Shown: positions 51,304 to 60,413 of the stretch, piece by piece | Layout: every line of letters starts with the position of its first letter | How positions within the stretch are numbered: position 1 is the stretch's first letter | Source of the DNA: Crossiella sp. CA-258035 | GTDB taxonomy: Bacteria > Actinomycetota > Actinomycetes > Mycobacteriales > Pseudonocardiaceae | Length of the DNA: 64,000 bases | Direction of reading: 5' to 3' | NCBI RefSeq assembly: GCF_030064675.1 | Contig: NZ_CP116413.1 | Span: 2,760,001-2,824,000, forward strand | The notes under the pieces: model-generated | What the model was told of the DNA's origin: nothing | Database searches by the model: none | The model's input: only the letters and a program-made list of their open reading frames with translations | Made by a program: the position numbers and the translations under genes

Positions 51304-52197
51304 GTGATTACAGTGCTGGGACTTGGTCGTATGGGGTCGGCGATTGCCGGGGCTTTCGTGAAATCCGGGTATTCGACGACGGTGTGGAATCGATCCGGTG
51401 GCAAAGCTGAGCCGCTGGTCGCGCGGGGTGCGGAACGTGCGGGAAGTGTGGCTGACGCGGTGACCGCCAGCGACATTCTGGTGGTGTGCGTCCTCGACTA
51501 CGCCGCGCTGTACGAGGTGCTCGATCCGGTGCGCGGGCAGTTGGCCGGGAAGGTTCTGGTGAACCTCACCTCCGGTCTGCCCAGCGAGGCGCGGGCTGCC
51601 TCGGACTGGGCGCGGGAGTGTGGTCTGCGATATCTGGACGGCGCGGTGCTGGCCGTGCCGCCGGCGGTGGGGCAGCCGCAGACTCAATTGTTCTATGCCG
51701 GTGACCAGCAGGTTTTTCGCGAATGCGAGCCGCTGCTCGGTGCGTTGGGCAGCAGTGTGTACTTCGGCGCGGACCCGGGCAGCGCGGCCAACTTCGACCT
51801 CGCTCTGCTCGGCATTCTGTGGGCCACCCTGACCAGCGCGCTCCAGGGTTTCGCGCTGGTTGGCTCGGGGAAGCGGCTGTTGCCGTTCGCGGAGTCGTGG
51901 CTGACCAATGTGGTGCTGCCCAGTATTCGAGGCGCGGCGAGACAGGTCGACTCCGGTGAATACGGGAATTCGGTGTCCACGGTTTCCCTGAATGCGGCCG
52001 GGCTGGCGAAAATGGTCGAGGCCGGTCGTGAGCAGGGAATAGCGATCGATCTCATGGTTCCCGTCAAGGAATTTCTGGACAAACGGGTCGCCCAGGGATT
52101 CGGTGCGGACAGTCTGGCCAGCATGTTCGAGGTCATCAGGAATCCGGGCGCGCCGACCGGTGCACCGCCTCCAGGCGAGCCAGCTCCTCGTCGGTGA
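51304..52197 (+). CDS. imine-reductase/beta-hydroxyacid-dehydrogenase-like NAD(P) oxidoreductase
   Basis: This 297-residue protein has the Rossmann motif VLGLGRMGSAIAGAF (about 4-18), WNRSGGK for the NADP phosphate (about 28-34) and NLTSGLPSEA. A helical C-terminal dimerisation domain with Asp/Ala/Leu-rich FDLALLGILWATL follows. The pattern fits actinobacterial imine reductases and related beta-HAD enzymes. It starts at GTG and has lower GC at third positions near its ends than its neighbours. Its 3' end overlaps the convergent aldo/keto reductase by 62 bp. Confidence 0.85.
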   Translation: MITVLGLGRMGSAIAGAFVKSGYSTTVWNRSGGKAEPLVARGAERAGSVADAVTASDILVVCVLDYAALYEVLDPVRGQLAGKVLVNLTSGLPSEARAASDWARECGLRYLDGAVLAVPPAVGQPQTQLFYAGDQQVFRECEPLLGALGSSVYFGADPGSAANFDLALLGILWATLTSALQGFALVGSGKRLLPFAESWLTNVVLPSIRGAARQVDSGEYGNSVSTVSLNAAGLAKMVEAGREQGIAIDLMVPVKEFLDKRVAQGFGADSLASMFEVIRNPGAPTGAPPPGEPAPRR

Positions 52198-53038
52198 GCC
52201 GCAGCGACCCCGCGGCGATGTTGGCCGCCAGGTGCTCCGGGTTGCCGGTGCCGGGAATGGCCAGCACGTGCGGCCCGCGCCGCAGGGTCCAGGCCAGCCG
52301 GACCTGTGCGGTGCTCACCCCGCGTGCGGTGGCGATGGCCAGCACCTCGGTGTCCTCCGCCCCGCCCGCGCCGGACTCCTTGCCCGCCCCGGCGATGGCG
52401 AAGAACGGCACGAACGCCACGCCCTGCTCGCCGCACAGCCGCAGGAACTCGTCCTGCCTGGCGGGCGCGCCGATGCCGTACTGGTTCTGCACGCACACCA
52501 CCGGCGCGATCGCCTGCGCCTCGGCCAGGTGGTGCGCCCGCACGTTCGAGATGCCCAGGTGCCGGATCAACCCGGCCGCGCGCAGTTCGGCCAGCGCGCC
52601 GAAGTGCTCTGCGATCGACTCCGGTCCGTGCACCCGCAGGTTCACCACATCGAGGTGGTCCCGGCCCAGCTGCCGCAGGTTCTCCTCGACCTGCCCGCGC
52701 AGCTGCTCCGGGCGCGCCAACGGCAACCACTCCCCGGACGGGTCCTTGCCCGGACCGACCTTGGTGGTGATCACCAGGTCGTCCGGGTACGGCGCCAGCG
52801 CGGTGTTGATCAGCTCGTTGGCCGAGCGCAGCGGCGAGAAGTAGAAGGCGGCGGTGTCGATGTGGTTGACGCCCAGCTCGAGCGCCCGGCGCAGCACTGA
52901 GATCGCGCGGTCCCGGTCGCTGGGGGAGCCGTCGGCCTGGTGGGTCAGGCGCATCGCGCCGAAGCCGACGCGGTGCACGGTCAGGTCGCCGAGGGTCCAG
53001 CTGCCCGCGTCGGCCGCGGTGATCGTTTCCCAGGTCAT
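52136..53038 (-). CDS. aldo/keto reductase
   Basis: This 300-residue (alpha/beta)8-barrel oxidoreductase has HIDTAAFYF (Asp and Tyr of the catalytic tetrad, about 46-54), Lys in VITTKVG and His in VNLRVHG (about 117-123). GNPEHLAANI near the end binds the NADPH phosphate side. An earlier GTG at 53059 is possible. Substrate unknown; likely aldehydes or ketones. Confidence 0.9.
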   Translation of the reverse strand: MTWETITAADAGSWTLGDLTVHRVGFGAMRLTHQADGSPSDRDRAISVLRRALELGVNHIDTAAFYFSPLRSANELINTALAPYPDDLVITTKVGPGKDPSGEWLPLARPEQLRGQVEENLRQLGRDHLDVVNLRVHGPESIAEHFGALAELRAAGLIRHLGISNVRAHHLAEAQAIAPVVCVQNQYGIGAPARQDEFLRLCGEQGVAFVPFFAIAGAGKESGAGGAEDTEVLAIATARGVSTAQVRLAWTLRRGPHVLAIPGTGNPEHLAANIAAGSLRLTDEELARLEAVHRSARPDS

Positions 53039-53144
53039 GCCGGAAGTCTGCCCCGTCACCCGGCCGTGTGTGCCGCCCGCCCTACCGACCGGGTGGTAAG
53101 GCGGAGGGGCGGGCGGCGTCCGCGTGGCCAGCGTGGACCGGTTG

Positions 53145-55526
53145 TCAGCCGGTGCGCGTCGGCTTCGTCCGGGTCGGTGGCGGGGTGGTCGGCCTGGTCG
53201 AGGTCGGCGGCCGGCTCGGCGTCGTGGTCACCGGTCTGCCACCGGCGCTCGTGGTCGGCGGCGGGGGCGCGGCGTTGCGGGTCCGGGTCGGCTTCGGCCG
53301 CTCGCCAGCCGCCTCGACGGCTGGCGGCCGCGGCTGATCGCTGTGCAGGTACCGCCCCTCGACCTCCGGCAGCCCGGCCACCGGCAGGTCGTTCATGATC
53401 CCGCCCTGCCCGTTGTCGCCGTTCATCGCGCGGAACCAGGTGCGCGCCGAGTACTTCCCGCCGTAGATGTACCGGCCCTGCGCACACGGTCGCGGCGGCT
53501 GGTCCGGGCCGCCGTCGCACAGGGTCTGCGGCGCCGAGGTGTCGTCGAAGGTGAACACCGCGGCCGACAGCTGCGGGGTGAAGCCGAGGAAACCGGCCGA
53601 CTTGTGCTCCTGGGTGGTGCCGGTCTTGCCGGCCATCGGCCGGTCCCACTTCACCAGCTTGGCCGCCGTGGTCGCGGTGCCGCCCAGGGTGTCCTTGCTC
53701 AGCGCCACCGTCATCGCGTTCGCCAGCCCCGGCTGCACCGCCTGCTCGCACTTCTGCTCCTGCACCGGAACCGGCTGGTCCTTGCGGTCCAGCACCGCCT
53801 CGACCGGGCTGGGCGGACACCACATGCCCTCACTGGCCAGGGTCGCGCCGACGTTGGCCAGCTCCAGCGTGCTGGTCGGCGTGGGGCCGAGGGTGAACGA
53901 GCCGAAGTTCTGCTCGGCGAAGAACCGGCCGATCGGGCGCTTCTTCCGGTCCTCCGTCGCGGTCATGGTGCCCAGCGTGCGCAGGCCGAGTCGCTGCGCC
54001 ATGTCCACCGCGGCCTTCACCCCGACGCGCTCCAGCAGGTGCACGAAGGTGGTGTTCGGCGACTTCGCCAGCGCGTCCTGCAGGCTCATCCGGGGCGGGT
54101 AGTTGCTGTTCTCGGCGTTCTGCACGCAGTACTTGCGCAGGCCCATCGCGCCCTGCGGGCAGCTGGCCCCGCCGCCGAGGAAGACGTTGGAGACGTAGGT
54201 GCCGGGCACCGGCACCGACTCGTTCAGCGTGCCGCCCTGTTCCAGCAGCGCGGCCGCGGTGAAGATCTTGTAGATCGACCCGGCGCCGTGGTTCTGCGGC
54301 GCGTACGGCAGGCCGAGGGTGGTCTGGTGGGCCTTGCGGTTCAGGCCGTAGGTGCGGTTCGCGGTCAGCGCGACCACGCGGTGTTTGTCCTTGCCGGGCT
54401 TGATGATGGCCATCGCGTTGGCCACGTTCGGGGTCTGCGGCGGGACTTCCTTGTCCACCGAGGCCTTGGCCTTGGCCAGCGCGTTCCGGTCCAGGGTGGT
54501 CTTGATCGTGTAGCCGCCGCGGCGCAGGTCATCCCGCTGGAAGCCGGAGTTTTCCAGGTACTTCAACGCGTAGTCGCAGAAGTAGCCGGGGTCGCCGACC
54601 CCGACGCAGCCGTTGGGCGGCCGCGCGGGTGTGGGCGAGAGGTCGAGGTTGGTCTTCTTCTCTGCCTCGCCGACATCGGCCGGGAGGCGGCCCTGGCGCA
54701 CCATCTCGTCGATGACCACGTTGCGCCGCTCCAGCGCCCGCTCCGGGTGCCGGTAGGGGTTGAGCGCGCTCGGCTCGTTGACGATCCCGGCCAGCAACGC
54801 GGCCTGGGCGACGGTCAGCTTGTCCTGGGTGGTGTCGAAGTAGGCGCGCGCCGCGGCCTGGATGCCGAAGGAGTTCTGCCCGAACGGCACGGTGTTGAGG
54901 TAGCGGGTCAGGATCTCGTCCTTGCTCAGGGTTTGTTCGAGCTGCAGCGCGATCCGCAGCTCGCGGATCTTGCGCGCCATCGACTGCTCCTGCGCCCTGG
55001 TGCGTTCCACCGGGGTCTTGGCCGAGATGTGCGTGAGGTGGTTCTTCACGTACTGCTGGGTCAGGGTCGAGCCGCCCTGCGAGATCCGCCCGGCGACCGC
55101 GTTCGAGATGGCGGCTCGCCCCAGCGCCACCGGATCCACGCCTTCGTGGTCGTAGAACCGGTGGTCCTCGATCGCCACCATCGCCGACTTCACCGTGTTG
55201 GAGATCTCGTGCGCCGGAACCGGCACCCGGTACTGGTCGTAGATGTGGGCGAACGGCTTCCCGTCGGTGTCCAGCAGCGCGGTCATCTGCGGCACCTCGT
55301 CGGCGATCAGCTCCGCCGCGGTCCGATTCACATCATCGCTGGCCAGCACTGCCACCGCGCCCGCGCCCCCGGCGAGCGGGAACAACACGCCCGCGGCCAG
55401 CATCCCGGCCAGCGCGCACAGTCCAACCAGCTTCAACACCCCGCCCGTGACCCGCCGCGACCGGGGCGGCCCCGGATCGGCCTCGTCCAGCAGGGTGTCG
55501 AACGGTGTGCCCGTGGATCCCGTCAT
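53145..55526 (-). CDS. class A penicillin-binding protein (transglycosylase/transpeptidase)
   Basis: This 793-residue bifunctional PBP polymerises and cross-links peptidoglycan. A cytoplasmic start and one TM (about 28-62) lead to a GT51 domain with EDHRFYDHEGVD (about 120-131) and GGSTLTQQYVKN. The transpeptidase domain has the SxxK motif in GAGSIYKIF, SxN in AKSPNTTF and KTGT in AGKTGTTQEH. A long Pro/Thr/Arg-rich tail ends it. The family normally carries such tails. ATG 55526 is used; a TTG 69 bp upstream is less likely. Confidence 0.9.
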   Translation of the reverse strand: MTGSTGTPFDTLLDEADPGPPRSRRVTGGVLKLVGLCALAGMLAAGVLFPLAGGAGAVAVLASDDVNRTAAELIADEVPQMTALLDTDGKPFAHIYDQYRVPVPAHEISNTVKSAMVAIEDHRFYDHEGVDPVALGRAAISNAVAGRISQGGSTLTQQYVKNHLTHISAKTPVERTRAQEQSMARKIRELRIALQLEQTLSKDEILTRYLNTVPFGQNSFGIQAAARAYFDTTQDKLTVAQAALLAGIVNEPSALNPYRHPERALERRNVVIDEMVRQGRLPADVGEAEKKTNLDLSPTPARPPNGCVGVGDPGYFCDYALKYLENSGFQRDDLRRGGYTIKTTLDRNALAKAKASVDKEVPPQTPNVANAMAIIKPGKDKHRVVALTANRTYGLNRKAHQTTLGLPYAPQNHGAGSIYKIFTAAALLEQGGTLNESVPVPGTYVSNVFLGGGASCPQGAMGLRKYCVQNAENSNYPPRMSLQDALAKSPNTTFVHLLERVGVKAAVDMAQRLGLRTLGTMTATEDRKKRPIGRFFAEQNFGSFTLGPTPTSTLELANVGATLASEGMWCPPSPVEAVLDRKDQPVPVQEQKCEQAVQPGLANAMTVALSKDTLGGTATTAAKLVKWDRPMAGKTGTTQEHKSAGFLGFTPQLSAAVFTFDDTSAPQTLCDGGPDQPPRPCAQGRYIYGGKYSARTWFRAMNGDNGQGGIMNDLPVAGLPEVEGRYLHSDQPRPPAVEAAGERPKPTRTRNAAPPPPTTSAGGRPVTTTPSRPPTSTRPTTPPPTRTKPTRTG

Positions 55527-55595
55527 CGCGATCAACCCGCCGTTCGGAGTGCCCAGGTATCTCCCATGGTGGTAGCCCGAGTACCGCACAGGCAA

Positions 55596-56380
55596 CCAAC
55601 TCGATCAGGTGGCGTGTCGCCTACCGCCTGTTGCGGACCGCGTTTCCCGCGGGCGTGGCCTGGGTGCGGACGTGCCAGAGGGTGCCGGGGCGAGCCGAGG
55701 CCAGACGGAGCCAGGCGACGTCAGTCGGGGCTGCGGGCGAGGTGCGTCGAGGCGACGTGCGAGCGTGCCGGGGCCGAGCGGATCGCGGAGCCGGTGGGCT
55801 GTTGCGATGCCCACGGGCTGGGGCGCTGCCCAGGCCGATGCGCGTCGGCACCACTCGAGCCACGCCGACAGCGGCGACGCGACGTCGGCGGCGACACGGT
55901 GACGGCGGCGACACGGCGATGGCGATGCGTCGGCGGTGAGGTGCCGTAGCCAGCGGCGGGTCCGCGGTCCGCCGCGCGACCACCCACCTCGGAGCCGACG
56001 ACCGGGCCGTTGAGCTAGCGCTGGGCCGACGCGTTGTGGCTGTAGCGCCGGGCCTGGGACAGTCGGAGCCCCGAGCCTCGGACAGCCGGGCTCAGCTGTA
56101 CCTGGGCTGTGTCCGGCCCGCGTCTTCCCCGCCCCCGCCCTCCGCTTCCTCTGCGGAACGCTTTTCGGGCCGAAAAGGTTGCTTTCCGTCTTGATCTTCG
56201 CGTCGGCTGGGCCAGCGAATGCCGGTTGAGCCGATCTCAGTCTACCGCGCCGCGAGCGACCGACTCAGCTGCCCCGCCAGCCCCCGTACCCCGGCGGCAG
56301 CCTTCTGAACAGCGAAAACAGTCCGTCGAGCACAGCACAAGCGCGGCCGGGGCATCGCAGCTATCCACAGGCTCAGTCGA
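55596..56380. other. gap upstream of PBP gene
   Basis: No gene is supported in ~785 bp. Contains GGCGGCGACACGG direct repeats (about 55887-55920) and the inverted second copy of the 90-bp repeat (56113-56208). Long frames crossing it are artefacts of Arg/Ala-rich composition. Confidence 0.5.
56113..56208 (-). repeat. 90-bp dispersed repeat, copy 2 (inverted)
   Basis: Reverse-complement copy of 50481-50570, with a 3-4-bp insertion near the AGCCGA end and a few substitutions. The CTTTTC/GAAAAG hairpin and CGTTCCGCAGAGGAAGCGG are kept. Confidence 0.7.
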
Positions 56381-56417
56381 AAAAGTCGAGGACCCCGTCA
56401 CCCGGACGGGGTCCTCG
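56380..56417 (-). terminator. rho-independent terminator of C39-like gene
   Basis: 13-bp stem CGAGGACCCCGTC (56387-56399) with GACGGGGTCCTCG (56405-56417), followed on the minus strand by a T-run (CTTTTTC). It ends transcription of the gene at 56448. Confidence 0.85.
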
Positions 56418-56447
56418 TTCACACTCCATTCGAGTGAGCGGCCGAAG

Positions 56448-57374
56448 TCAGGGCGCCATGGAGAACCAGTTGAACGTCTCCACCATCTGCCGGGTCGTGC
56501 CCACGTAACGCGGTCCGGTCAGCTCCCACCGGTTCACCGTCCGGTAGGTGCCGGGCTTGAGGCTCTCGTCCTCGGCGGTCTCCGGGTTGTCGTCCACCGG
56601 CAGGTACTCGTTGATCACCCGGCGGGTCAGTGTCACGTCCAGCGACTCGTACGCCGACTGGGTCTTCAGGTAGTCGCCGTCGCCGTGGTCCCAGGCGCGG
56701 CCCGGGTCGGCCAGCTTGAGCTGCACCGTGTTGCCGCCGAAGGAGCCCTTGGCCGCGACCACGGTGACGATGTGGCCGCCGTTGCGCTCCAGGCTGCCGG
56801 TCTGGGGGCCTTCCTGGTAGCGGCCGTAGACCAGTTGGACGGGGCCCTCGTTCAGCTTCTTGGCCAGGTCGCCGGAGAAGTCGGCGCTGGTGTGGCTGCT
56901 GGTGTTGCCGGAGGTGGTGGTCCAGCCGGCGTCGCGGGCCTTCTTGGTGGCGATGGTGAAGGCGTTGCGCAGGTTGCCCATGCTGGTGCCGCCGTCGTAC
57001 TTGGCGTCCACGCCGATGCGCCCGATCGAGTTGGTGATGACGTTGTAGTCGGCCTGGTCCTTGGGGTTGAGGTTGCGCAGGTCGGTGGTGAGCCAGCCGA
57101 CCGGGGCGTTCTTCTCGTGCGCCCAGTAGTGCAGCACGTTGTACAGCGAGGCGGGGCCGCAGTGGGCGCTGCCGTTGTTCTCCAGGCCGGCGCGGAACTG
57201 GTCGACGTCGCTGACGCCGCACTGCTTGACGTCGAAGTCGGCGCCGCTGACATCGGTGGAGCGGACGCAGGTGGGCGGGGGAGCGATGTCCGCCGATGCG
57301 GCGCCGGGGAGCGCGGCCATGGTGGCGGCGGTCGCTGCTGCGGCGAGGATCAGGGTGCTGGCCTTGCGGATCAT
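56448..57374 (-). CDS. secreted C39-like papain-fold cysteine peptidase
   Basis: This 308-residue protein has a Sec signal peptide (about 1-28: MIRK..., hydrophobic core, ASADI). The nucleophile Cys is in SAHCGPASLYNVLHYW (about 69-84), His in NGGHIVTVV (about 196-204) and Asp in LADPGRAWD. This fits the C39_2/papain-like secreted group. ATG 57374 has AGGTAGGAG upstream; the frame extends 26 codons beyond without signal features. Probably acts on extracellular or cell-wall peptides. Confidence 0.8.
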   Translation of the reverse strand: MIRKASTLILAAAATAATMAALPGAASADIAPPPTCVRSTDVSGADFDVKQCGVSDVDQFRAGLENNGSAHCGPASLYNVLHYWAHEKNAPVGWLTTDLRNLNPKDQADYNVITNSIGRIGVDAKYDGGTSMGNLRNAFTIATKKARDAGWTTTSGNTSSHTSADFSGDLAKKLNEGPVQLVYGRYQEGPQTGSLERNGGHIVTVVAAKGSFGGNTVQLKLADPGRAWDHGDGDYLKTQSAYESLDVTLTRRVINEYLPVDDNPETAEDESLKPGTYRTVNRWELTGPRYVGTTRQMVETFNWFSMAP

Positions 57375-57486
57375 GGCTCCTACCTTCGGTTTCTCCGCCG
57401 CCCCTCGCGGCGTGATAGGTAGAGCCTGTTCTCCGGGACCCCCCACGGGCATGAGGGGCGACCCCCCAAATCCGCCCCCGACCCCC

Positions 57487-60300
57487 CTACACCAGGGCTT
57501 GTGCCAGGTCCCGGCGGCCGGTGATGCCGAGCTTGGTGTAGATCCGCCCCAGGTGGTTCTCCACGGTCTTGGGCGTCACGAACAGCTCCTGCGCGATCTC
57601 CCGGTTGGCCCGCCCGGCCGCGGCCAGCCCGGCGACCCGGCGTTCGCTGGCGGTCAGCGCCTCGGGGCCGGCGAACACCGGTCGCCGCGGCCGGTCGCCG
57701 AGGGCCTCCAGGGCTTGCACCGCGCGTTGCCGCAGCGCCGCCGAGCCGCAGTCCCCGGCCAGGTCGATGCCCCGGTGCAGCACCTCGCGGGCGTCCCCGC
57801 GCCGGCGCCCGACCCGCAGCGCCTCGCCCAGGTCGACCAGGGATCTGGCCAGTTCCAGCCGCGCCGGGCTCGCCCGCAGCACCGCGACGGACTCGGTCAG
57901 CAGGTCCAGCCGCCGGTCCGGGTCGGCGTGGGCGAGCAGCCGCAGCGCCGCCCCGACCTCGGTGGCCGCGCCCCACCTGCGGGCGATGGCCAGCTGTTCG
58001 GTGGCCAGCGTGCCCGCCTCGGCGGTGTCGCCGAGCAGCATGGCCGCGCGCACCGCGGGGGCCCGCCAGGGGATGGTCGGCGGGTCCAGGCCGGCCTCTG
58101 CCATCAGGTCCCGCTGCCGGGCGGACTCGGCGCGGGCCAGGCGGGGATCGTTGCGGCCCAACGCGATCAGCGCCCTGGGCTCGTGCAGCCAGATGGTCGG
58201 CATCATGGTCGGGCGGTCCGGGTGCGCGGTGTCGAAGCGGTCCAGCGCGGCGGCCGCGCCGTCCAGGTCGCCGCGTTCCAGGGCGGCGTAGGCGGTGAAG
58301 TGGGTGCCGGTGGCGCGCAGGGCGATCACGTGCGGGGCCGGGTCCTCATGGGTGATCGCGGCCAGCGCACCCTCGGACTCGGCGTCCACCGCGGCCACGT
58401 CACCGAGCCGCCAGTTCAGGAACAGTCCCGCGTTGGCCACCATGGCGAACTCCACCGGCGAGCCGTGCGCGCGCACCCGCAGCCGCGCCCGGTCGATCTC
58501 CCGCCGCGCCGGCTCCACACCGTCCGCGGAGATCAGCGCCAGCAGCGCGACCACCCAGGCGACCATGGCCTCGCTGGAGCCGGTGGCGTCGTCGAAGTAG
58601 GCGCCGTTGGCCAGCGCCCGGCTCGCGGTGGCGGCGACCTCGGCGGCGGGGGAGACCTCGTAGCGGCCCATCTGGGCGAGCAGCCCGAGCAGCGTCCGCT
58701 CATCCGGTGTGCCGCCCGGCAGATCGGCGTATCCGCGCAGGTGAGCCGAGGAGCGGTGGCGTTCTTCGGCCACGAACGAGCGGATCACCGCCAGCCGCGC
58801 CTCCAGGTGCAGCCGCCCGGCGTCCCGGTCCCCGGCGGGCCGGGCCCGGATCGCGGCCTCCAGCTCGGCGATGGCGGTGGCCGGGCCGTCGACCACCGCG
58901 GTCGCCGAGGCCGCGGCGGCGAGCAGTTCCGCGTCGGGCAGACCGGCGGCCGCGGCGCGCAGCTCGTCCCTGGCCCGCGCGGCCTCCCCGGTGCGCAGCA
59001 GCGCCCGCCCCAGCTCCGCCCGCAACGCCGGATCGTCCGGGTCCTCGTCCACCGCCCTGGTCAGGTGCTCGGTCGCGGTCCGGGCGTCCCCGGCGGCCAG
59101 CAGCGCCACCGCGGCCCGGCGCAGCACCGCGGCCGCCTCCGGCAGGGTCCCGCGCGGGGCCTGCGCCAGGTGCGCGGCGATCCGGTCGGCCGGCGCGTTC
59201 GCCGCCGCCAGCTCGACCGCGGCCCGCGCGTGCAACCCCCGGCGGGCCACCGGGCCCAGGTCGGCGAGCACTGCCTCGCGCACCACCGGATGCACGAAGA
59301 CCAGGTGGTCCCCGTCGCTGACCAGCACGTTCGCCGCGGCGAGCGCTTCGGCCGCGGCGGTCAGCCCGGCCGGGTCGAGTCCGGTGATCGTCGCCGCCTG
59401 CCACGGGTCGCTGCCCACGCCGAGCACCGCGGCCGCTCCGGCCAGCCGCACCGCCGCAGCGGGCAACCGCCCCAGCGCGGCCCGGAACACCGTGCTCGGC
59501 CCCAGCGTGCCGACCCGCGCCGCCGTCGCCGACTCATCGAGGGGCAGGCCGAGTGCGTCCAGTTCGTCGACCAGAACCCTTGCCAGGAAAGGGTTTCCGC
59601 CGCTGGCCGCGTGCAGTGCCGCGACCACCGCCGGTGCGGCGGCCGGTCCGGGGCGGGCGGCCAGCAGTGCGGTCAGCGCCGCGGCGGTCAGTGGCCGTGG
59701 CAGCACCCGCTCGGCCTGCCGGGACACGCTCAGCTGGGCCAGCGGCCCGGTGTTCTCCGCGGGTGGCCGAGTGGCCACGACCAGCGCGATCGGCAGGTCG
59801 GCGATCCGCCGCGACAGGTAGACCAGGAACTGCGCGGAGGACAGGTCGGCCCAGTGCGCGTCGTCCACGGTGATCAGCAGCGGCCGGGACGCGGACAGGT
59901 CCACCGCCACCCACCACAGCGAGTGCAGGGTGCGGGCCAGCTCCGCCTCGCTCGGGTCGGTGGCCGCGGCGTCCAGCGCGCGCAACGCGTCCCCGGACGG
60001 CCCGGCCAGCAGCGCGGCCCTGATCTCCCCGGTGTAGCGGGAGACCGACCGCTCCACCATCTGCCGCACCACACCCCAGGCCATCGCGCTCTCCAGCGCG
60101 TCGCCGACGGCCTGCAACCGGCCGAAACCGCGTGCCTTGGCCAGGTCCCTGGTGGCCTGCACCAGGCGGGTCTTGCCGATCCCGGCGCGGCCCTCGATCA
60201 GCACCACCCGGCCCTCGCCGCGGGCGGCCGAGTCCAGCGCCGCCTCGATCCGGGAAAGCTCCGACTCGCGTTCCAGGACGGCGGAGTCAGGCGTGCGCAC
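57487..60300 (-). CDS. LAL-type LuxR regulator
   Basis: This 937-residue large ATP-binding LuxR-type regulator has Walker A GRAGIGKT (37-44), Walker B LLITVDDAHWAD (about 135-146), long helical TPR-like middle region and a C-terminal GerE helix-turn-helix (about 880-935: LTASERRVAGLAAAGRANRE, TPKTVENHLGRIYTKLG). Such proteins activate sugar or secondary-metabolite genes. The start is supported by the conserved ERESEL motif just inside. Confidence 0.9.
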   Translation of the reverse strand: MRTPDSAVLERESELSRIEAALDSAARGEGRVVLIEGRAGIGKTRLVQATRDLAKARGFGRLQAVGDALESAMAWGVVRQMVERSVSRYTGEIRAALLAGPSGDALRALDAAATDPSEAELARTLHSLWWVAVDLSASRPLLITVDDAHWADLSSAQFLVYLSRRIADLPIALVVATRPPAENTGPLAQLSVSRQAERVLPRPLTAAALTALLAARPGPAAAPAVVAALHAASGGNPFLARVLVDELDALGLPLDESATAARVGTLGPSTVFRAALGRLPAAAVRLAGAAAVLGVGSDPWQAATITGLDPAGLTAAAEALAAANVLVSDGDHLVFVHPVVREAVLADLGPVARRGLHARAAVELAAANAPADRIAAHLAQAPRGTLPEAAAVLRRAAVALLAAGDARTATEHLTRAVDEDPDDPALRAELGRALLRTGEAARARDELRAAAAGLPDAELLAAAASATAVVDGPATAIAELEAAIRARPAGDRDAGRLHLEARLAVIRSFVAEERHRSSAHLRGYADLPGGTPDERTLLGLLAQMGRYEVSPAAEVAATASRALANGAYFDDATGSSEAMVAWVVALLALISADGVEPARREIDRARLRVRAHGSPVEFAMVANAGLFLNWRLGDVAAVDAESEGALAAITHEDPAPHVIALRATGTHFTAYAALERGDLDGAAAALDRFDTAHPDRPTMMPTIWLHEPRALIALGRNDPRLARAESARQRDLMAEAGLDPPTIPWRAPAVRAAMLLGDTAEAGTLATEQLAIARRWGAATEVGAALRLLAHADPDRRLDLLTESVAVLRASPARLELARSLVDLGEALRVGRRRGDAREVLHRGIDLAGDCGSAALRQRAVQALEALGDRPRRPVFAGPEALTASERRVAGLAAAGRANREIAQELFVTPKTVENHLGRIYTKLGITGRRDLAQALV

Positions 60301-60413
60301 GGCCGGATCGTAACCGCGAAAACCGCCGGTGGAGCCGCTGATACCCCGTGGTGATCAACCTGGGCGATCGCCGTGACCCGGTTGGCCGAACACCGGTCGC
60401 GCGGCAGCGGAGT

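Noticed and set aside
53124-55949. 941-codon plus-strand frame
   Set aside because: Antisense to the penicillin-binding protein; Arg/Gly/Val-rich with no domain.
50481-56208. Composite transposon bounded by the inverted repeats
   Set aside because: No transposase lies between the repeats and no target duplication is visible; a dispersed REP-like repeat is simpler.
57139-60354. 1071-codon plus-strand frame
   Set aside because: Shadow of the LAL regulator; composition is typical of GC-driven antisense frames.
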